Assembly: GCA_964511625.1 (NCBI GenBank)
Contig: CAZEJG010000019.1
Span: 1 to 64,000, forward strand
DNA from: Pseudohoeflea sp964511625
Lineage (GTDB): Bacteria; Pseudomonadota; Alphaproteobacteria; Rhizobiales; Rhizobiaceae
Length of the DNA stretch: 64,000 nt
Reading direction: 5' to 3'
The notes under the pieces were generated by a model. The model worked only from the letters and a program-made list of their open reading frames with translations, ran no database searches and was not told the DNA's origin. Below are positions 17,478-25,428 of the stretch, piece after piece. A program made the position numbers and the translations under genes. Within the stretch, counting starts at the first letter, position 1; every line of letters begins with the position of its first letter.

Positions 17478-17626
17478 GAGAGACAATGACGCTTGTCTGC
17501 GTGAGATGAGAGACAAATCAATTTGATTCTCAAAAAATAACTGAATTGATAGACAAGGCGGTTTGTCTCTCTTACAACGCATTGTAAGCGCGTTGTGTCG
17601 CAGAATTCCGTAGAAGTGAGAGACAA
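17478..17626 (+). promoter_or_regulatory. Array of repeated operator-like sites upstream of fic
   Basis: The element GAGAGACAA or close variants occurs five times in 150 bp. There are two inverted pairs AGACAA-N6-TTGTCT with identical spacing (17481-17498 and 17551-17568), an imperfect palindrome GAGAGACAAAT-CA-ATTTGATTCTC (17508-17531), and a half site GAGAGACAA at 17618-17626 that overlaps the ribosome-binding site of the Fic gene. A separate palindrome CTTACAA-N4-TTGTAAG lies at 17571-17588. The pattern suggests cooperative binding by a regulator, possibly the Fic protein itself, which ends in a winged-helix-like domain. Confidence 0.65.
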
Positions 17627-17628
17627 AA

Positions 17629-18762
17629 TTGGCCTCACCTCCATCCGCCTTGGATTTTACGGACGCCGTCCGGTACCATTACGGCGCCTTCCCGCCCGCT
17701 CGTCTGGACGCAGCGAGATTGCTCAACCCTCTCGCCAATGCATCGGCGGCGCTGGCGCGCTATGACCAGATGCTCAAGACGATGCACAACAGCGAAATCC
17801 TGCTCGCGCCCCTGCGCAACCAGGAAGCTGTGATCTCTTCACGGATGGAGGGAACGATCAGCACCCTCGACGAAGTGCTGCAACTGGAAGCGGATCAGGA
17901 TGAGGAGAACGCGCAAGCCGGCCATCGGATAGAGACGCTGGAGGTCCTGCTTTACGGACGCGCCATGCGTTGGGCGCAAGAGGCGATGCGAAACGGACAG
18001 CCGCTCTCCAATCACCTCATCCGCAACATCCACCAGATCATGCTCAGCTTCGGCCGCGGGGCGCATCTCGATCCCGGACAGTTCAAGGCAGAGCAAAACT
18101 ATCTGGCCGATCGCTCCAGGCGCAAAATCCTGTTCGTGCCGATCAGTCCGGAACAACTGCCTCCGGCCATGGACAGGCTGTTCACCTATATTGCCGACCC
18201 GGACGCCCAGATCCTCATACGCACGGCGGTCGCGCACCTGGAGTTTGAAGCCCTCCATCCGTTCAAGGATGGCAACGGCCGCATCGGCAGGATGCTGATC
18301 ACGCTGATGCTCTGGCATTTCGGCGTGGTGTCCGCCCCGCACTTCTACGTGAGCCGGGTGTTCGAGGACAATCGCGATCGCTACATCGATCTCATGAGAG
18401 CCGTTTCGGCGACCGGCAACTGGACCGAATGGGTCGAATTTTTCCTCCAGTCACTGGAAAAGCAGGCCAATACCAATCTCGCCAAGGCGGAAGCGATCCG
18501 GGACCTCTACGAGGAATTGAAGGCGGAATTTCTCGACCGCCTGTCTTCGAGATGGTTTCAGGTTGCTCTCGATTTTCTCTTTACCCAGCCGGTGTTCCGG
18601 AACAGCACCTTCACAGCGAAGGCTGGAATTCCGCCGGCCGTGGCGCACCGTATCAGCAAGTCTCTTCTGGACGGAGACTATCTCCGCGTGCTGCAGCCGG
18701 CCGCCGGGCGACGGGCGGCGCTCTATTCGTTCGAGCCGCTGCTCGAACTCGTTCGCGACTAG
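17629..18762 (+). CDS. Fic family AMPylase-like protein with C-terminal winged-helix-like domain
   Basis: A 377-aa protein expected to transfer AMP to a target hydroxyl. The Fic motif HPFKDGNGRIGR is complete (H210-R221). An inhibitory helix motif SSRMEG (S70, E74, G75) lies N-terminal to the Fic core, marking a class II, self-inhibited enzyme. The N-terminal part resembles the Fic_N domain, and residues from about 300 on (FTAKAGIPPAVAHRISKSLLDGDYLRVLQPAAGRRAALYSF) look like a winged HTH. The start is TTG at 17629, with GAGAG at suitable spacing that is itself part of a repeated element. It is a single gene with no antitoxin partner; the target is unknown. Confidence 0.88.
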   Translation: MASPPSALDFTDAVRYHYGAFPPARLDAARLLNPLANASAALARYDQMLKTMHNSEILLAPLRNQEAVISSRMEGTISTLDEVLQLEADQDEENAQAGHRIETLEVLLYGRAMRWAQEAMRNGQPLSNHLIRNIHQIMLSFGRGAHLDPGQFKAEQNYLADRSRRKILFVPISPEQLPPAMDRLFTYIADPDAQILIRTAVAHLEFEALHPFKDGNGRIGRMLITLMLWHFGVVSAPHFYVSRVFEDNRDRYIDLMRAVSATGNWTEWVEFFLQSLEKQANTNLAKAEAIRDLYEELKAEFLDRLSSRWFQVALDFLFTQPVFRNSTFTAKAGIPPAVAHRISKSLLDGDYLRVLQPAAGRRAALYSFEPLLELVRD

Positions 18763-18768
18763 ACTTCG

Positions 18769-19740
18769 TCAATACCCGCCGACCACAGGCAGGATTTCGC
18801 CGGTGATGTAGCTCGACATCTGCGGCGAGGCGAGAAAGACGTAGGCCGGGGCCAGTTCCTCGGGCTGCGCGGGACGCTTCATGGCCGCCTGCTTGCCGAA
18901 ATTCTTCACCTGGTCGTCCGGCCGGTCCGACGGATTGAGCGGCGTCCAGACCGGGCCCGGAGCCACACAATTCACGCGGATACCCTTCGGCATCAGATTC
19001 GACGCCAGCGCCCGCGTGAAGGCGTGAATGCCGCCCTTGGTCATCGAATAGTCGACGAGCGCGCCGGACCCCTCGATGCCGGTCGTCGAGCCGGTGTTGA
19101 CGATCGAGGCACCGGACTTCAGGTGCGGCACCGCCGCCTTAGCCATGTTGAAATAGCCGTAGAGATTGGTCTTCAGTGTTTCGTCGAAATGATCGTGGGT
19201 GAGATCGTCGAAATCGAAGGCGTGATACTGGAAGGCGGCATTGTTGACGAGAATGTCGAGCCCGCCGAGTTCGCTGACCGTCTTTTCGACCGCCGCCTCG
19301 CAATGGCCGCGGTCGCGTACGTCGCCCGAAATCGTGATGCAGCGCCGGCCTTCCTTCTCCACCATCTGCTTCGTCTCCGCCGCATCGTCATCCTCGGACA
19401 GATAGAAAATCGCCACATCCGCGCCTTCGCGGGCGAACAGCACCGCCACCGAACGACCGATACCGGAATCGCCGCCGGTTATCAGAGCCACCTTGCCGTC
19501 GAGCTTGCCTGATCCCTTGTAGAACGGTGCGTCGTACATCGGTGCGGGGTCCAGCGTGTGCTCGGTTCCAGGCTTGTCCTGATGGCCCTGGGCAAATGGC
19601 GGCTCCGGATAGGCCCGCGCCCCTGCCTGCATGGGGCCGGAGTCTGGCGTCTTTCTGTCGGCCTCGGCCCTGTCCACCTGCTCCTGAACCGCGCGCTGAG
19701 CGCGCACGGCTTCTTTCACGGATGTCTGGTCGGTGCTCAT
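18769..19740 (-). CDS. SDR family oxidoreductase (YghA-like)
   Basis: A 323-aa NAD(P)-dependent short-chain dehydrogenase with the long N-terminal extension typical of YghA/general-stress SDRs (GTEHTLDPAPMYDAPFYKGSGKL before the Rossmann fold). The cofactor motif is TGGDSGIGRS; NNAAFQ, the Ser in STTG and the catalytic YSMTK follow, and the end EILPVVGGY is family-typical. ATG at 19740 has AAGGAG at 8 nt. It ends 6 nt from the convergent Fic gene. The physiological substrate is not known; homologues are often stress-induced. Confidence 0.92.
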   Translation of the reverse strand: MSTDQTSVKEAVRAQRAVQEQVDRAEADRKTPDSGPMQAGARAYPEPPFAQGHQDKPGTEHTLDPAPMYDAPFYKGSGKLDGKVALITGGDSGIGRSVAVLFAREGADVAIFYLSEDDDAAETKQMVEKEGRRCITISGDVRDRGHCEAAVEKTVSELGGLDILVNNAAFQYHAFDFDDLTHDHFDETLKTNLYGYFNMAKAAVPHLKSGASIVNTGSTTGIEGSGALVDYSMTKGGIHAFTRALASNLMPKGIRVNCVAPGPVWTPLNPSDRPDDQVKNFGKQAAMKRPAQPEELAPAYVFLASPQMSSYITGEILPVVGGY

Positions 19741-19805
19741 GGTCGTTCTCCTTGAAAGTCCCTTTTCCGGAGAATGACAGCTGCTGACGTTTGTTCCCCG
19801 ACTTG

Positions 19806-19970
19806 TCAGTCGCCGAGCCCGATATCGCGGCGAACATGGTCGGAGAAATCCCGCAGGTCCGCCGCGACGCGGCGGAACCGGCGGCGTTGCCGCCTGCGCC
19901 CCGCCCATGCCGCCACGGCACGAAGAATCCGTCCGGTAAGGGTTTGGCCCTGTTCGGGGGAAGACATCAT
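19806..19970 (-). CDS. Small DUF1127 family protein
   Basis: A 54-aa, very Arg-rich small protein found by reading the minus strand by eye; it starts MMSSPEQGQT and ends DHVRRDIGLGD. The C-terminal pattern L-R-D-F-S-D-x-x-x-R-D-I-G-L matches the DUF1127 (YjiS-like) motif. GGAG lies 5 nt before the first ATG (19970). Small DUF1127 proteins in rhizobia have been linked to phosphate, RNA or C/N metabolism; the role here is unknown. It lies between the SDR gene and the divergent LysR gene. Confidence 0.8.
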   Translation of the reverse strand: MMSSPEQGQTLTGRILRAVAAWAGRRRQRRRFRRVAADLRDFSDHVRRDIGLGD

Positions 19971-20067
19971 TCCTGCTCCGATTGTTTATCCTTGAAGAGG
20001 AAGATGCTGCCGATAACCGTTGAAAACCAACGAAATGTCGGCAAGTATGCATAAGGAGAATTTATGT

Positions 20068-20961
20068 ATGCCTGATCGCAGCCTGCCGCCGCTTTCCGCC
20101 GTTCGCGCCTTCGAGGCCGCCGCACGGCATCTCAGTTTCACCCGCGCCGGCGAGGAACTGGGCATGACCCAGGCGGCCGTGAGCTATCAGATCCGTCTTC
20201 TGGAGGAGCGTGTCGGCGAGCCGCTGTTTCTCCGCCGTCCAAGGCAGGTGAAGCTGACCGAGGCCGGCGCGCGCCTGGCCCCGCACATCTGGGAAGCCTT
20301 CGACCGGATGCGGCTCGCCTTCGACGATCTGGCACGGGACACCGGTGGGACACTCGACATCAACGCCGTGCCGACCTTCGCCATTCACTGGCTGGGGGCG
20401 CACATAGGCCGTTTCCAGCTCGACAATCCCGACCTCGCCATCCGCATCCGTCCGGTCAACGAGGTCATCGACTTTGCCAGCGATGGTGCCGATGTGGCGA
20501 TCCGCGCCGGCAAGGGCGGATGGCCAGGCCTGCGCCGCCACAAGCTGCTGGAAGCCGCCTATACCCCGATGATGAGCCCCGCAGTCGCCGCATCGATCGG
20601 AGGGGTGAAACAGCCCGCGGATCTGATGAAGCTCCCCATTCTCGATCCCGACGACGAGTGGTGGGGACACTGGCTCGGGAAGGTGAACCTCGAAACCGAC
20701 TGGCTGAAGGAGAAGCGGTCAAGCCGCATGGGCGCGCAGGTGATGGTGGGAGCGGCCGCGATCGCCGGCGCAGGCGTGGCGTTGCTGACCCCGGCCTTCT
20801 ACGAGCGCGAACTGGCGACCGGTGCGCTGATCCAGCCCTTCGACGTCCTGGGCTATTCCGGCGACGCCTACTGGCTCGTCTATCCCGAGGCGCGCCGCAA
20901 TGCGCCGAAGATCAGGCGGTTTCGCGAATGGATTCTGGCAGAGTGTGGCGGATCGGATTGA
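20068..20961 (+). CDS. LysR family transcriptional regulator, GcvA-like
   Basis: A 297-aa LTTR. The N-terminal winged HTH (LSAVRAFEAAARHLSFTRAGEELGMTQAAVSYQI) is of the GcvA/AmpR type, which uses ALS/SAVR...FTRAA wording. The effector domain contains the typical VNEVIDFASDGADVAIRAGKG. ATG at 20068 has AAGGAG 9 nt upstream; a nearer ATG at 20064 is out of frame. It diverges from the DUF1127 gene, which could be its target; that is inference. Confidence 0.93.
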   Translation: MPDRSLPPLSAVRAFEAAARHLSFTRAGEELGMTQAAVSYQIRLLEERVGEPLFLRRPRQVKLTEAGARLAPHIWEAFDRMRLAFDDLARDTGGTLDINAVPTFAIHWLGAHIGRFQLDNPDLAIRIRPVNEVIDFASDGADVAIRAGKGGWPGLRRHKLLEAAYTPMMSPAVAASIGGVKQPADLMKLPILDPDDEWWGHWLGKVNLETDWLKEKRSSRMGAQVMVGAAAIAGAGVALLTPAFYERELATGALIQPFDVLGYSGDAYWLVYPEARRNAPKIRRFREWILAECGGSD

Positions 20962-20979
20962 GCCGGCCTCCGGCCCTTC

Positions 20980-21603
20980 TCACGAATGGGCGAAGATGTC
21001 GCTTTCTTCCCAGCCCATCAGGTCGAGCTTGGCACGTGTCGGCAGGAACTCGAAACAGGCATTGGCGATCGCCAGCCGGTCCTCGCGCTCGAGCCGCTCG
21101 GTGAGCTTCTCGGTCAGCGCATGCAGGTGCAGCACGTCGGAGGCGGCGTAATCGAGTTGCGCCGGCGACAGCGTTTCCGCCGCCCAGTCGGACGACTGCT
21201 GCTGCTTGGAGAGATCGACCTCGAGAAGTTCGCGGGTGACGTCCTTGAGCCCGTGGCGGTCCGTATAGGTGCGGGTCAGCTTGGAGGCGATCTTGGTGCA
21301 GAACACCGGCGCGCAGGTGACCCCGAACGTGTGAAACAGCACCGCGATGTCGAACCGGCCGAAATGGAAGAGCTTGCGCCTGGCGCTGTCGGCCAGAAGC
21401 GCCGTCAGGTTCGGCGCCTCCGTCTGGCCCTTGGCGATTTGGACGACGTCGGCGCTGCCGTCGCCCGGCGACATCTGCACCACGCAGAGCCGGTCGCGGC
21501 GCGGGATCAGCCCCAGCGTCTCGGTGTCGATGGCAATGTCGCCGGTATAGCGCTTCGCATCGTCTGCGCTGATGTCGCCCTTGTGCAGCCTGATCTCGCC
21601 CAT
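20980..21603 (-). CDS. Ribonuclease D-like 3'-5' exonuclease
   Basis: A 207-aa DEDDy-type exonuclease domain protein, shorter than E. coli RNase D because the HRDC domains are missing, as is normal for rhizobial forms. Exo I is IAIDTETLGL, Exo II is FHFGRFDIAVL, and Exo III is LDYAASDVLHLHAL with the catalytic Tyr. ATG at 21603 has AAAGGA at good spacing; the frame extends 13 codons further without support. Confidence 0.93.
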   Translation of the reverse strand: MGEIRLHKGDISADDAKRYTGDIAIDTETLGLIPRRDRLCVVQMSPGDGSADVVQIAKGQTEAPNLTALLADSARRKLFHFGRFDIAVLFHTFGVTCAPVFCTKIASKLTRTYTDRHGLKDVTRELLEVDLSKQQQSSDWAAETLSPAQLDYAASDVLHLHALTEKLTERLEREDRLAIANACFEFLPTRAKLDLMGWEESDIFAHS

Positions 21604-21694
21604 GAACCCGTCCTTTCGCTTTTTCGAGGGGCTATAGCCCAATTCGCCGCCCCGGCAAATGCCTGGCCGTCCCGCGCGCCGGACCCGGACAAGG

Positions 21695-21723
21695 AAAAAC
21701 GGCCGGGCGATGGGCCCGGCCGT
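21695..21723 (-). terminator. Rho-independent terminator of the BMP gene
   Basis: On the minus strand ACGGCCGGGC pairs with GCCCGGCCGT around a 5-nt loop, followed by TTTTCC. It is 26 nt after the stop codon of the substrate-binding protein gene. Confidence 0.85.
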
Positions 21724-21749
21724 CTGTCTGTGTCGTCGATGAGGCCTGA

Positions 21750-22754
21750 TCAGTAGGGGCAGGTTTCGTCCGACATGTAGTCGTGGACTTCCACCTTGCC
21801 GTCGATGATGTCGGCCTTGGCCGCTTCCACGGCGGCCTTCATGTCGTCGGTGACGAGGTCCTTGTTGTTGTCGTCCATGGCGTAGTCGACGCCGCCTTCC
21901 TTGAGGCCCAGAACGTTGATGCCCGGCTCGAAGGTGCCGTCCTTGGCCGCCATGAAGGCGTCATAGACGGCCACGTCCACGCGCTTGAGCATGGAGGTGA
22001 GCACGTGACCCGGCTGGATGCCGTTCTGGTTGGAGTCCACACCGATTGCCAGCTTGTCGGCGTCGGCGGCGGCCTGCAGCACGCCGAGACCGGTGCCGCC
22101 GGCAGCGGCGTAGATGACGTCCGAACCCTGGTCCATCTGCGACTTGGCGATTTCGCCGCCCTTGACCGGGTCGTTCCACGCGTCCGGCGTGGTGCCGGTC
22201 ATGGCTTCGAGGACCTTGGCGTCCGGATTGGTGGCCATCACGCCGCCCTTGTAGCCGCAGGAGAACTTGCGGATGAGCGGGATGTCCATGCCGCCCACGA
22301 AGCTCACCGTGCCGGTTTCGGAGGCCTTGGCGGCCATCACGCCGACCAGATAGGAGCCTTCCTGTTCCTTGAACACGACCGAGCGCACGTTCGGCTTGTC
22401 GACCACCATGTCGATGATGGCAAACGACAGATCCGGATATTCGTCGGCGATCTTCTCGAGTGCGGCCGACCAGGAGAAGCCGGCCATGACGATCGGGTTG
22501 TTGCCGTCCTTGGCGAAGCGGCGCAGCGCCTGTTCGCGCTGCGAATCGTTGGCGATCTCGAAGTCGCGGTAGTCGATGCCGGTTTCCGACTTGAACTTCT
22601 CCGCGCCGTTATAGGCGGCTTCGTTGAAGGATTTGTCGAACTTGCCGCCGAGGTCGTAGATGATGGCCGGCTTGATGTCTTCGGCATAGGCGGTCGTCGC
22701 CATGACGGCGGTGGCCGCGAGGCCCAGAAGCGTGCGTTTCATTGTGTGCAGCAT
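21750..22754 (-). CDS. BMP family (PnrA/Med-like) substrate-binding protein
   Basis: A 334-aa periplasmic binding protein of the basic-membrane-protein family, which binds nucleosides for ABC import. A signal peptide (KRTLLGLAATAVMATTAYA) is followed by IYDLGGKFDKSFNEAAYNGAEKF and the family signature regions VIYAAAGGTGLG and IGVDSNQNG. Two in-frame ATGs (22754 and 22742) arise from a 12-bp tandem duplication at 22741-22764, so the start is uncertain by four residues. No ATPase or permease gene is adjacent, so it is an orphan here; in most genomes these lie together. Confidence 0.9.
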   Translation of the reverse strand: MLHTMKRTLLGLAATAVMATTAYAEDIKPAIIYDLGGKFDKSFNEAAYNGAEKFKSETGIDYRDFEIANDSQREQALRRFAKDGNNPIVMAGFSWSAALEKIADEYPDLSFAIIDMVVDKPNVRSVVFKEQEGSYLVGVMAAKASETGTVSFVGGMDIPLIRKFSCGYKGGVMATNPDAKVLEAMTGTTPDAWNDPVKGGEIAKSQMDQGSDVIYAAAGGTGLGVLQAAADADKLAIGVDSNQNGIQPGHVLTSMLKRVDVAVYDAFMAAKDGTFEPGINVLGLKEGGVDYAMDDNNKDLVTDDMKAAVEAAKADIIDGKVEVHDYMSDETCPY

Positions 22755-22948
22755 TGTGTGCAGCCCTGTCTGTTCACGTTGTTGGTCGCGTTTTGTGTGT
22801 TCCCCTCCGCAGGTATCCGCGCGAAGCGGACTGAATCCGGCGGAACAGGCCGGCCCGAAGGGGCCGGTTGCAGCCATCCTTGCACGGCTTTGGCGAGAAT
22901 CCAACGTGGTTTTTCGGTTGACGCAGACTGACGCCGCGTCAGCCTTTG

Positions 22949-23614
22949 TCAGGCTCCGGCGCTCTCGACTCCCGGGCAGGAAACGCCCGTTCCGCGCAGC
23001 CCGCAATAGCCGCCGGGATTCTTGGCGAGGTACTGCTGGTGGTAGTCCTCGGCGTAGTAGAACGTGTCAGCCGGCGCGATCTCCGTGGTTACGCGGCCGC
23101 CGTGGCCGGCTTTCGTCAGGGCATCCTGGTAGGCCTTCGCGGCCGCCCTGGCCTCATCGAGCTGGGCATCGCTCGTCGTGTAGATCGCCGAGCGGTAGGT
23201 GGTGCCGATATCGTTGCCCTGGCGCATGCCCTGCGTCGGGTCATGCTCTTCGAAGAAGATCTTCAGCAGCTCGCCATAGCTCACCTTGGACGGATCGAAG
23301 GTGACGCGCACGATCTCGGCATGGCCGGTCATTCCGGTCACCGTTTCCTGATAGGTCGGGTTGGGGGTCATCCCACCCTGATAGCCCACCGCTGTCGACC
23401 AGACGCCGGGCGTTTGCCAGAACAGCCGTTCGGCGCCCCAGAAACAGCCCATGCCGAAATAGGCGACCTCGAGACCCTCGGGCATATCGCCCTTGAGCGG
23501 CGTGCCGTTGACGAAATGGGTGGCGGCGGTGGGAATGGCCTCGTTGCGACCGGGCAGCGCCTGGCCCGGTTCGGGCATCTTGGTCTTCTTGTTGAACATG
23601 TCGATCAGATACAT
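22949..23614 (-). CDS. msrA: Peptide-methionine (S)-S-oxide reductase MsrA
   Basis: Reduces methionine-S-sulfoxide in proteins (221 aa). The catalytic Cys is in GMGCFWGAERLFW, and EHDPTQGMRQGNDIGTTYRSAIY and YYAEDYHQQYLAKNP are classic MsrA motifs. The C-terminal GLRGTGVSCPG supplies the resolving Cys. ATG at 23614 has GGAGG upstream. A short N-terminal segment resembles the rhizobial MsrA form. Confidence 0.97.
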   Translation of the reverse strand: MYLIDMFNKKTKMPEPGQALPGRNEAIPTAATHFVNGTPLKGDMPEGLEVAYFGMGCFWGAERLFWQTPGVWSTAVGYQGGMTPNPTYQETVTGMTGHAEIVRVTFDPSKVSYGELLKIFFEEHDPTQGMRQGNDIGTTYRSAIYTTSDAQLDEARAAAKAYQDALTKAGHGGRVTTEIAPADTFYYAEDYHQQYLAKNPGGYCGLRGTGVSCPGVESAGA

Positions 23615-23646
23615 GGCGGACCTCCGTATCCGTTGCGTCGGGATGC

Positions 23647-23964
23647 TCAGGCGGCGAAGCGGCCGGCGGGTTTCTTCCGCTTGTAGCCGAGCAGGTAGAA
23701 GATCAGCGAAAGCGCCAGGAACACCGCCACGGCTGGCTGCAGCAGAACCCACTGGATCACCGGGTCCCAAAGAAGCGGGTGGATGTAGCGCTGCACCGCG
23801 GCCTGGGTGGCGTTGAGGCTTTCGGGATTGAACGAGTACCAGGCCTCGCCCAGCACCGTCAGTTCCAGCCTGTCGGCGGCCACCGTCTGGATCGCGTCGA
23901 CCACGCCGGTGATCACCGCCACCACGAGGAACATCAGGCTGATGAAACGAAGCAGGAAACGCAA
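23647..23964 (-). CDS. Small inner-membrane protein of unknown function
   Basis: About 105 aa with two predicted membrane helices (FLLRFISLMFLVVAVITGVV near the N-terminus and IQWVLLQPAVAVFLALSLIFYLLGY near the C-terminus) and a basic tail RKKPAGRF. TTG at 23964 is preferred as start: GGGAGG lies 6 nt upstream and it begins directly at the first helix. A longer frame with ATG at 24054 would add a non-hydrophobic Arg-rich leader. It lies 32 nt upstream of msrA and is probably co-transcribed. I do not recognise a characterised family. Confidence 0.7.
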   Translation of the reverse strand: MRFLLRFISLMFLVVAVITGVVDAIQTVAADRLELTVLGEAWYSFNPESLNATQAAVQRYIHPLLWDPVIQWVLLQPAVAVFLALSLIFYLLGYKRKKPAGRFAA

Positions 23965-24215
23965 CCCGGACCTCCCGACCCTCGGCCCGACCCCGGGCCG
24001 GTATATTACCGACCTTCGATTGTTCCGACCTTGGTTTGAACTGTTGAAATACATAGGTCCGACGGACCCAAAGCGCAACGGCGGCAAGGTTCACGGGCCG
24101 CGCAACTCCGCTCACGAAACCGGCATTTCAGCCCTGGCGGCGGGCTAAATCCCCGTCCTCGAGCCCCGCGCGGGTTGAATGCGCACATTCCCGTCATCAT
24201 CTTGTCAGATAGCGG

Positions 24216-24243
24216 TTGCCATTGAAGGCGTTCTGACTATATT
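24216..24243 (+). promoter_or_regulatory. Probable promoter of tRNA-Ser
   Basis: TTGCCA (24216-24221), a 16-nt spacer and TATATT (24238-24243), about 90 nt upstream of the mature tRNA. The rest of 23965-24334 shows no gene that I can support. Confidence 0.6.
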
Positions 24244-24334
24244 GCCGCGCGATCCGGCACATTGCTGCCGGAGGCCGCGACCGGCAGTCCCGACGGGTTC
24301 AGACGACCCGAAGGTTCAGGTCGACAGGCATTGC

Positions 24335-24424
24335 GGAGAGGTGGCCGAGTGGTCGAAGGCGCACGCCTGGAAAGTGTGTAGGCGGGAAACCGTCTCGAGG
24401 GTTCGAATCCCTCTCTCTCCGCCA
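24335..24424 (+). tRNA. tRNA-Ser(GGA)
   Basis: A class II tRNA of 90 nt with a long variable arm and encoded CCA. The anticodon loop CTGGAAA gives GGA; the T-arm GGTTCGAATCC is present and the acceptor stem GGAGAGG pairs with TCTCTCC. Confidence 0.97.
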
Positions 24425-24575
24425 TTTCCCCATAAAGCTCCTTGTTCCGGGCGGCGAAATTTTTCGCTCGGTGGCCACGCATCGGGAGCCCGGGTGGACG
24501 TTGACAACCTCTGTTCCCACCCGGCGGTTGGCTATTGAACGGTCTTCCGCGGTCTCGAGGAGCACGCGGCACCTT

Positions 24576-24860
24576 TCAGGTGAAGACCGCTTCGTAGAGA
24601 TTGCGCCCGTCCTTCGGGCCCAGGGGGACCAGGAAAATGTCCAGTTCGCCCAGTTCGCCGTGTGACATCCGATAGGTGTTCTGATGGAGATGCGGCCCGC
24701 CAGGGCCGGAGAAGACCAGCGAGAACGCACCACCGGTGCGGGGGGCGGAGCCGAGCGGGACGGCCTCCGTGAGCACGAGATCGACCGTCTCGTCGGAAAA
24801 CGGGATGGTGAAGGTGGTGTCAGCCAGATCCGAGAAGGCGTCCAGGGTCAGTTGTGTCAT
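24576..24860 (-). CDS. DUF6916-like small protein
   Basis: A 94-aa protein, last gene of a six-gene operon. It has no signal peptide or membrane segment. The pattern VPLGSAPRTGGAFSLVFSGP..LHQNTYRMSHGELGELDIFLVPLGP matches what I recall of DUF6916, a small beta-rich domain often found beside tail-collar (Mdp-like) proteins. The ATG overlaps the stop of the GNAT gene (ATGA), so the two are translationally coupled. The longer in-frame start is not supported. Function unknown. Confidence 0.75.
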   Translation of the reverse strand: MTQLTLDAFSDLADTTFTIPFSDETVDLVLTEAVPLGSAPRTGGAFSLVFSGPGGPHLHQNTYRMSHGELGELDIFLVPLGPKDGRNLYEAVFT

Positions 24861-25423
24861 TCCGTCCCGGTCCCAAGTCGGCCGGCATGCCATTCCATCA
24901 GGTCGTAGACGCCCTTGTCCTCGATCGTGACAAAGCCGAGACGGCGATAGAGCGCCATGGCCGGATTGTTCTTTTCCACGTGGATCGACACCGCCTTGCC
25001 GGAGGTTGCCGCCACGTCCGTCACATCAGTCAACAGCGCCGTGCCGAACCCGCGCCCGCGTGCCAGCGGAAGAAAGGCAATATCGATGATCCGGTGCTGG
25101 CTCGGCCAGACCTCGATGTAGAGACGGCCGACGGGCTGGCCTTGCCGCTCGATGACGAGCCATGACGCATCGGGATAGTGTTCGAGATAGTGGGCTTGCT
25201 GGGCGTTGAACTGCTGGCGCAGAAAGCTTGCCTTCTGCTCGTCCGTCCAGGGAAGCGGCGCCAGCTCCTCCTCGCGGGTCGAGGCGTAGAGACCGGCCAG
25301 GAAATCCATGTCCTCCGGTGTCATGCTCCGGAAGGTCAGCCCGAGCGCCGCCGCCCGGCAATAGTGCGGAACGGCAAAACCGGCGTCGTCTCCATGACCG
25401 CGATCCTGCGCCTGCACGCTCAT
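24857..25423 (-). CDS. GNAT family N-acetyltransferase
   Basis: A 188-aa acetyl-CoA-dependent acyltransferase. The core shows LTFRSMTPEDMDFL at the first strand, RIIDIAFLPLARGRGFGTALL (the R/Q-x-x-G-x-G/A acetyl-CoA loop) and NNPAMALYRRLGFVTIEDKGVYDLMEW. The start at 25423 has TTGAGGA just upstream, and the gene begins 5 nt after the beta-propeller gene. It is embedded between surface- or phage-like proteins, so its substrate may be one of them, which is inference. Confidence 0.85.
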   Translation of the reverse strand: MSVQAQDRGHGDDAGFAVPHYCRAAALGLTFRSMTPEDMDFLAGLYASTREEELAPLPWTDEQKASFLRQQFNAQQAHYLEHYPDASWLVIERQGQPVGRLYIEVWPSQHRIIDIAFLPLARGRGFGTALLTDVTDVAATSGKAVSIHVEKNNPAMALYRRLGFVTIEDKGVYDLMEWHAGRLGTGTE

Positions 25424-25428
25424 GATCC

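Noticed and set aside
17478..17626. CRISPR-like repeat array upstream of fic
   Set aside because: The units are 9 nt, in both orientations, with spacers of uneven length; they fit operators, not CRISPR.
22816..22867. Two hairpins (TCCGC-GCGAA-GCGGA and CCGGCCC-GAAG-GGGCCGG) between msrA and the BMP gene
   Set aside because: No T-run follows on either strand, so I do not call a terminator, though weak termination is possible.
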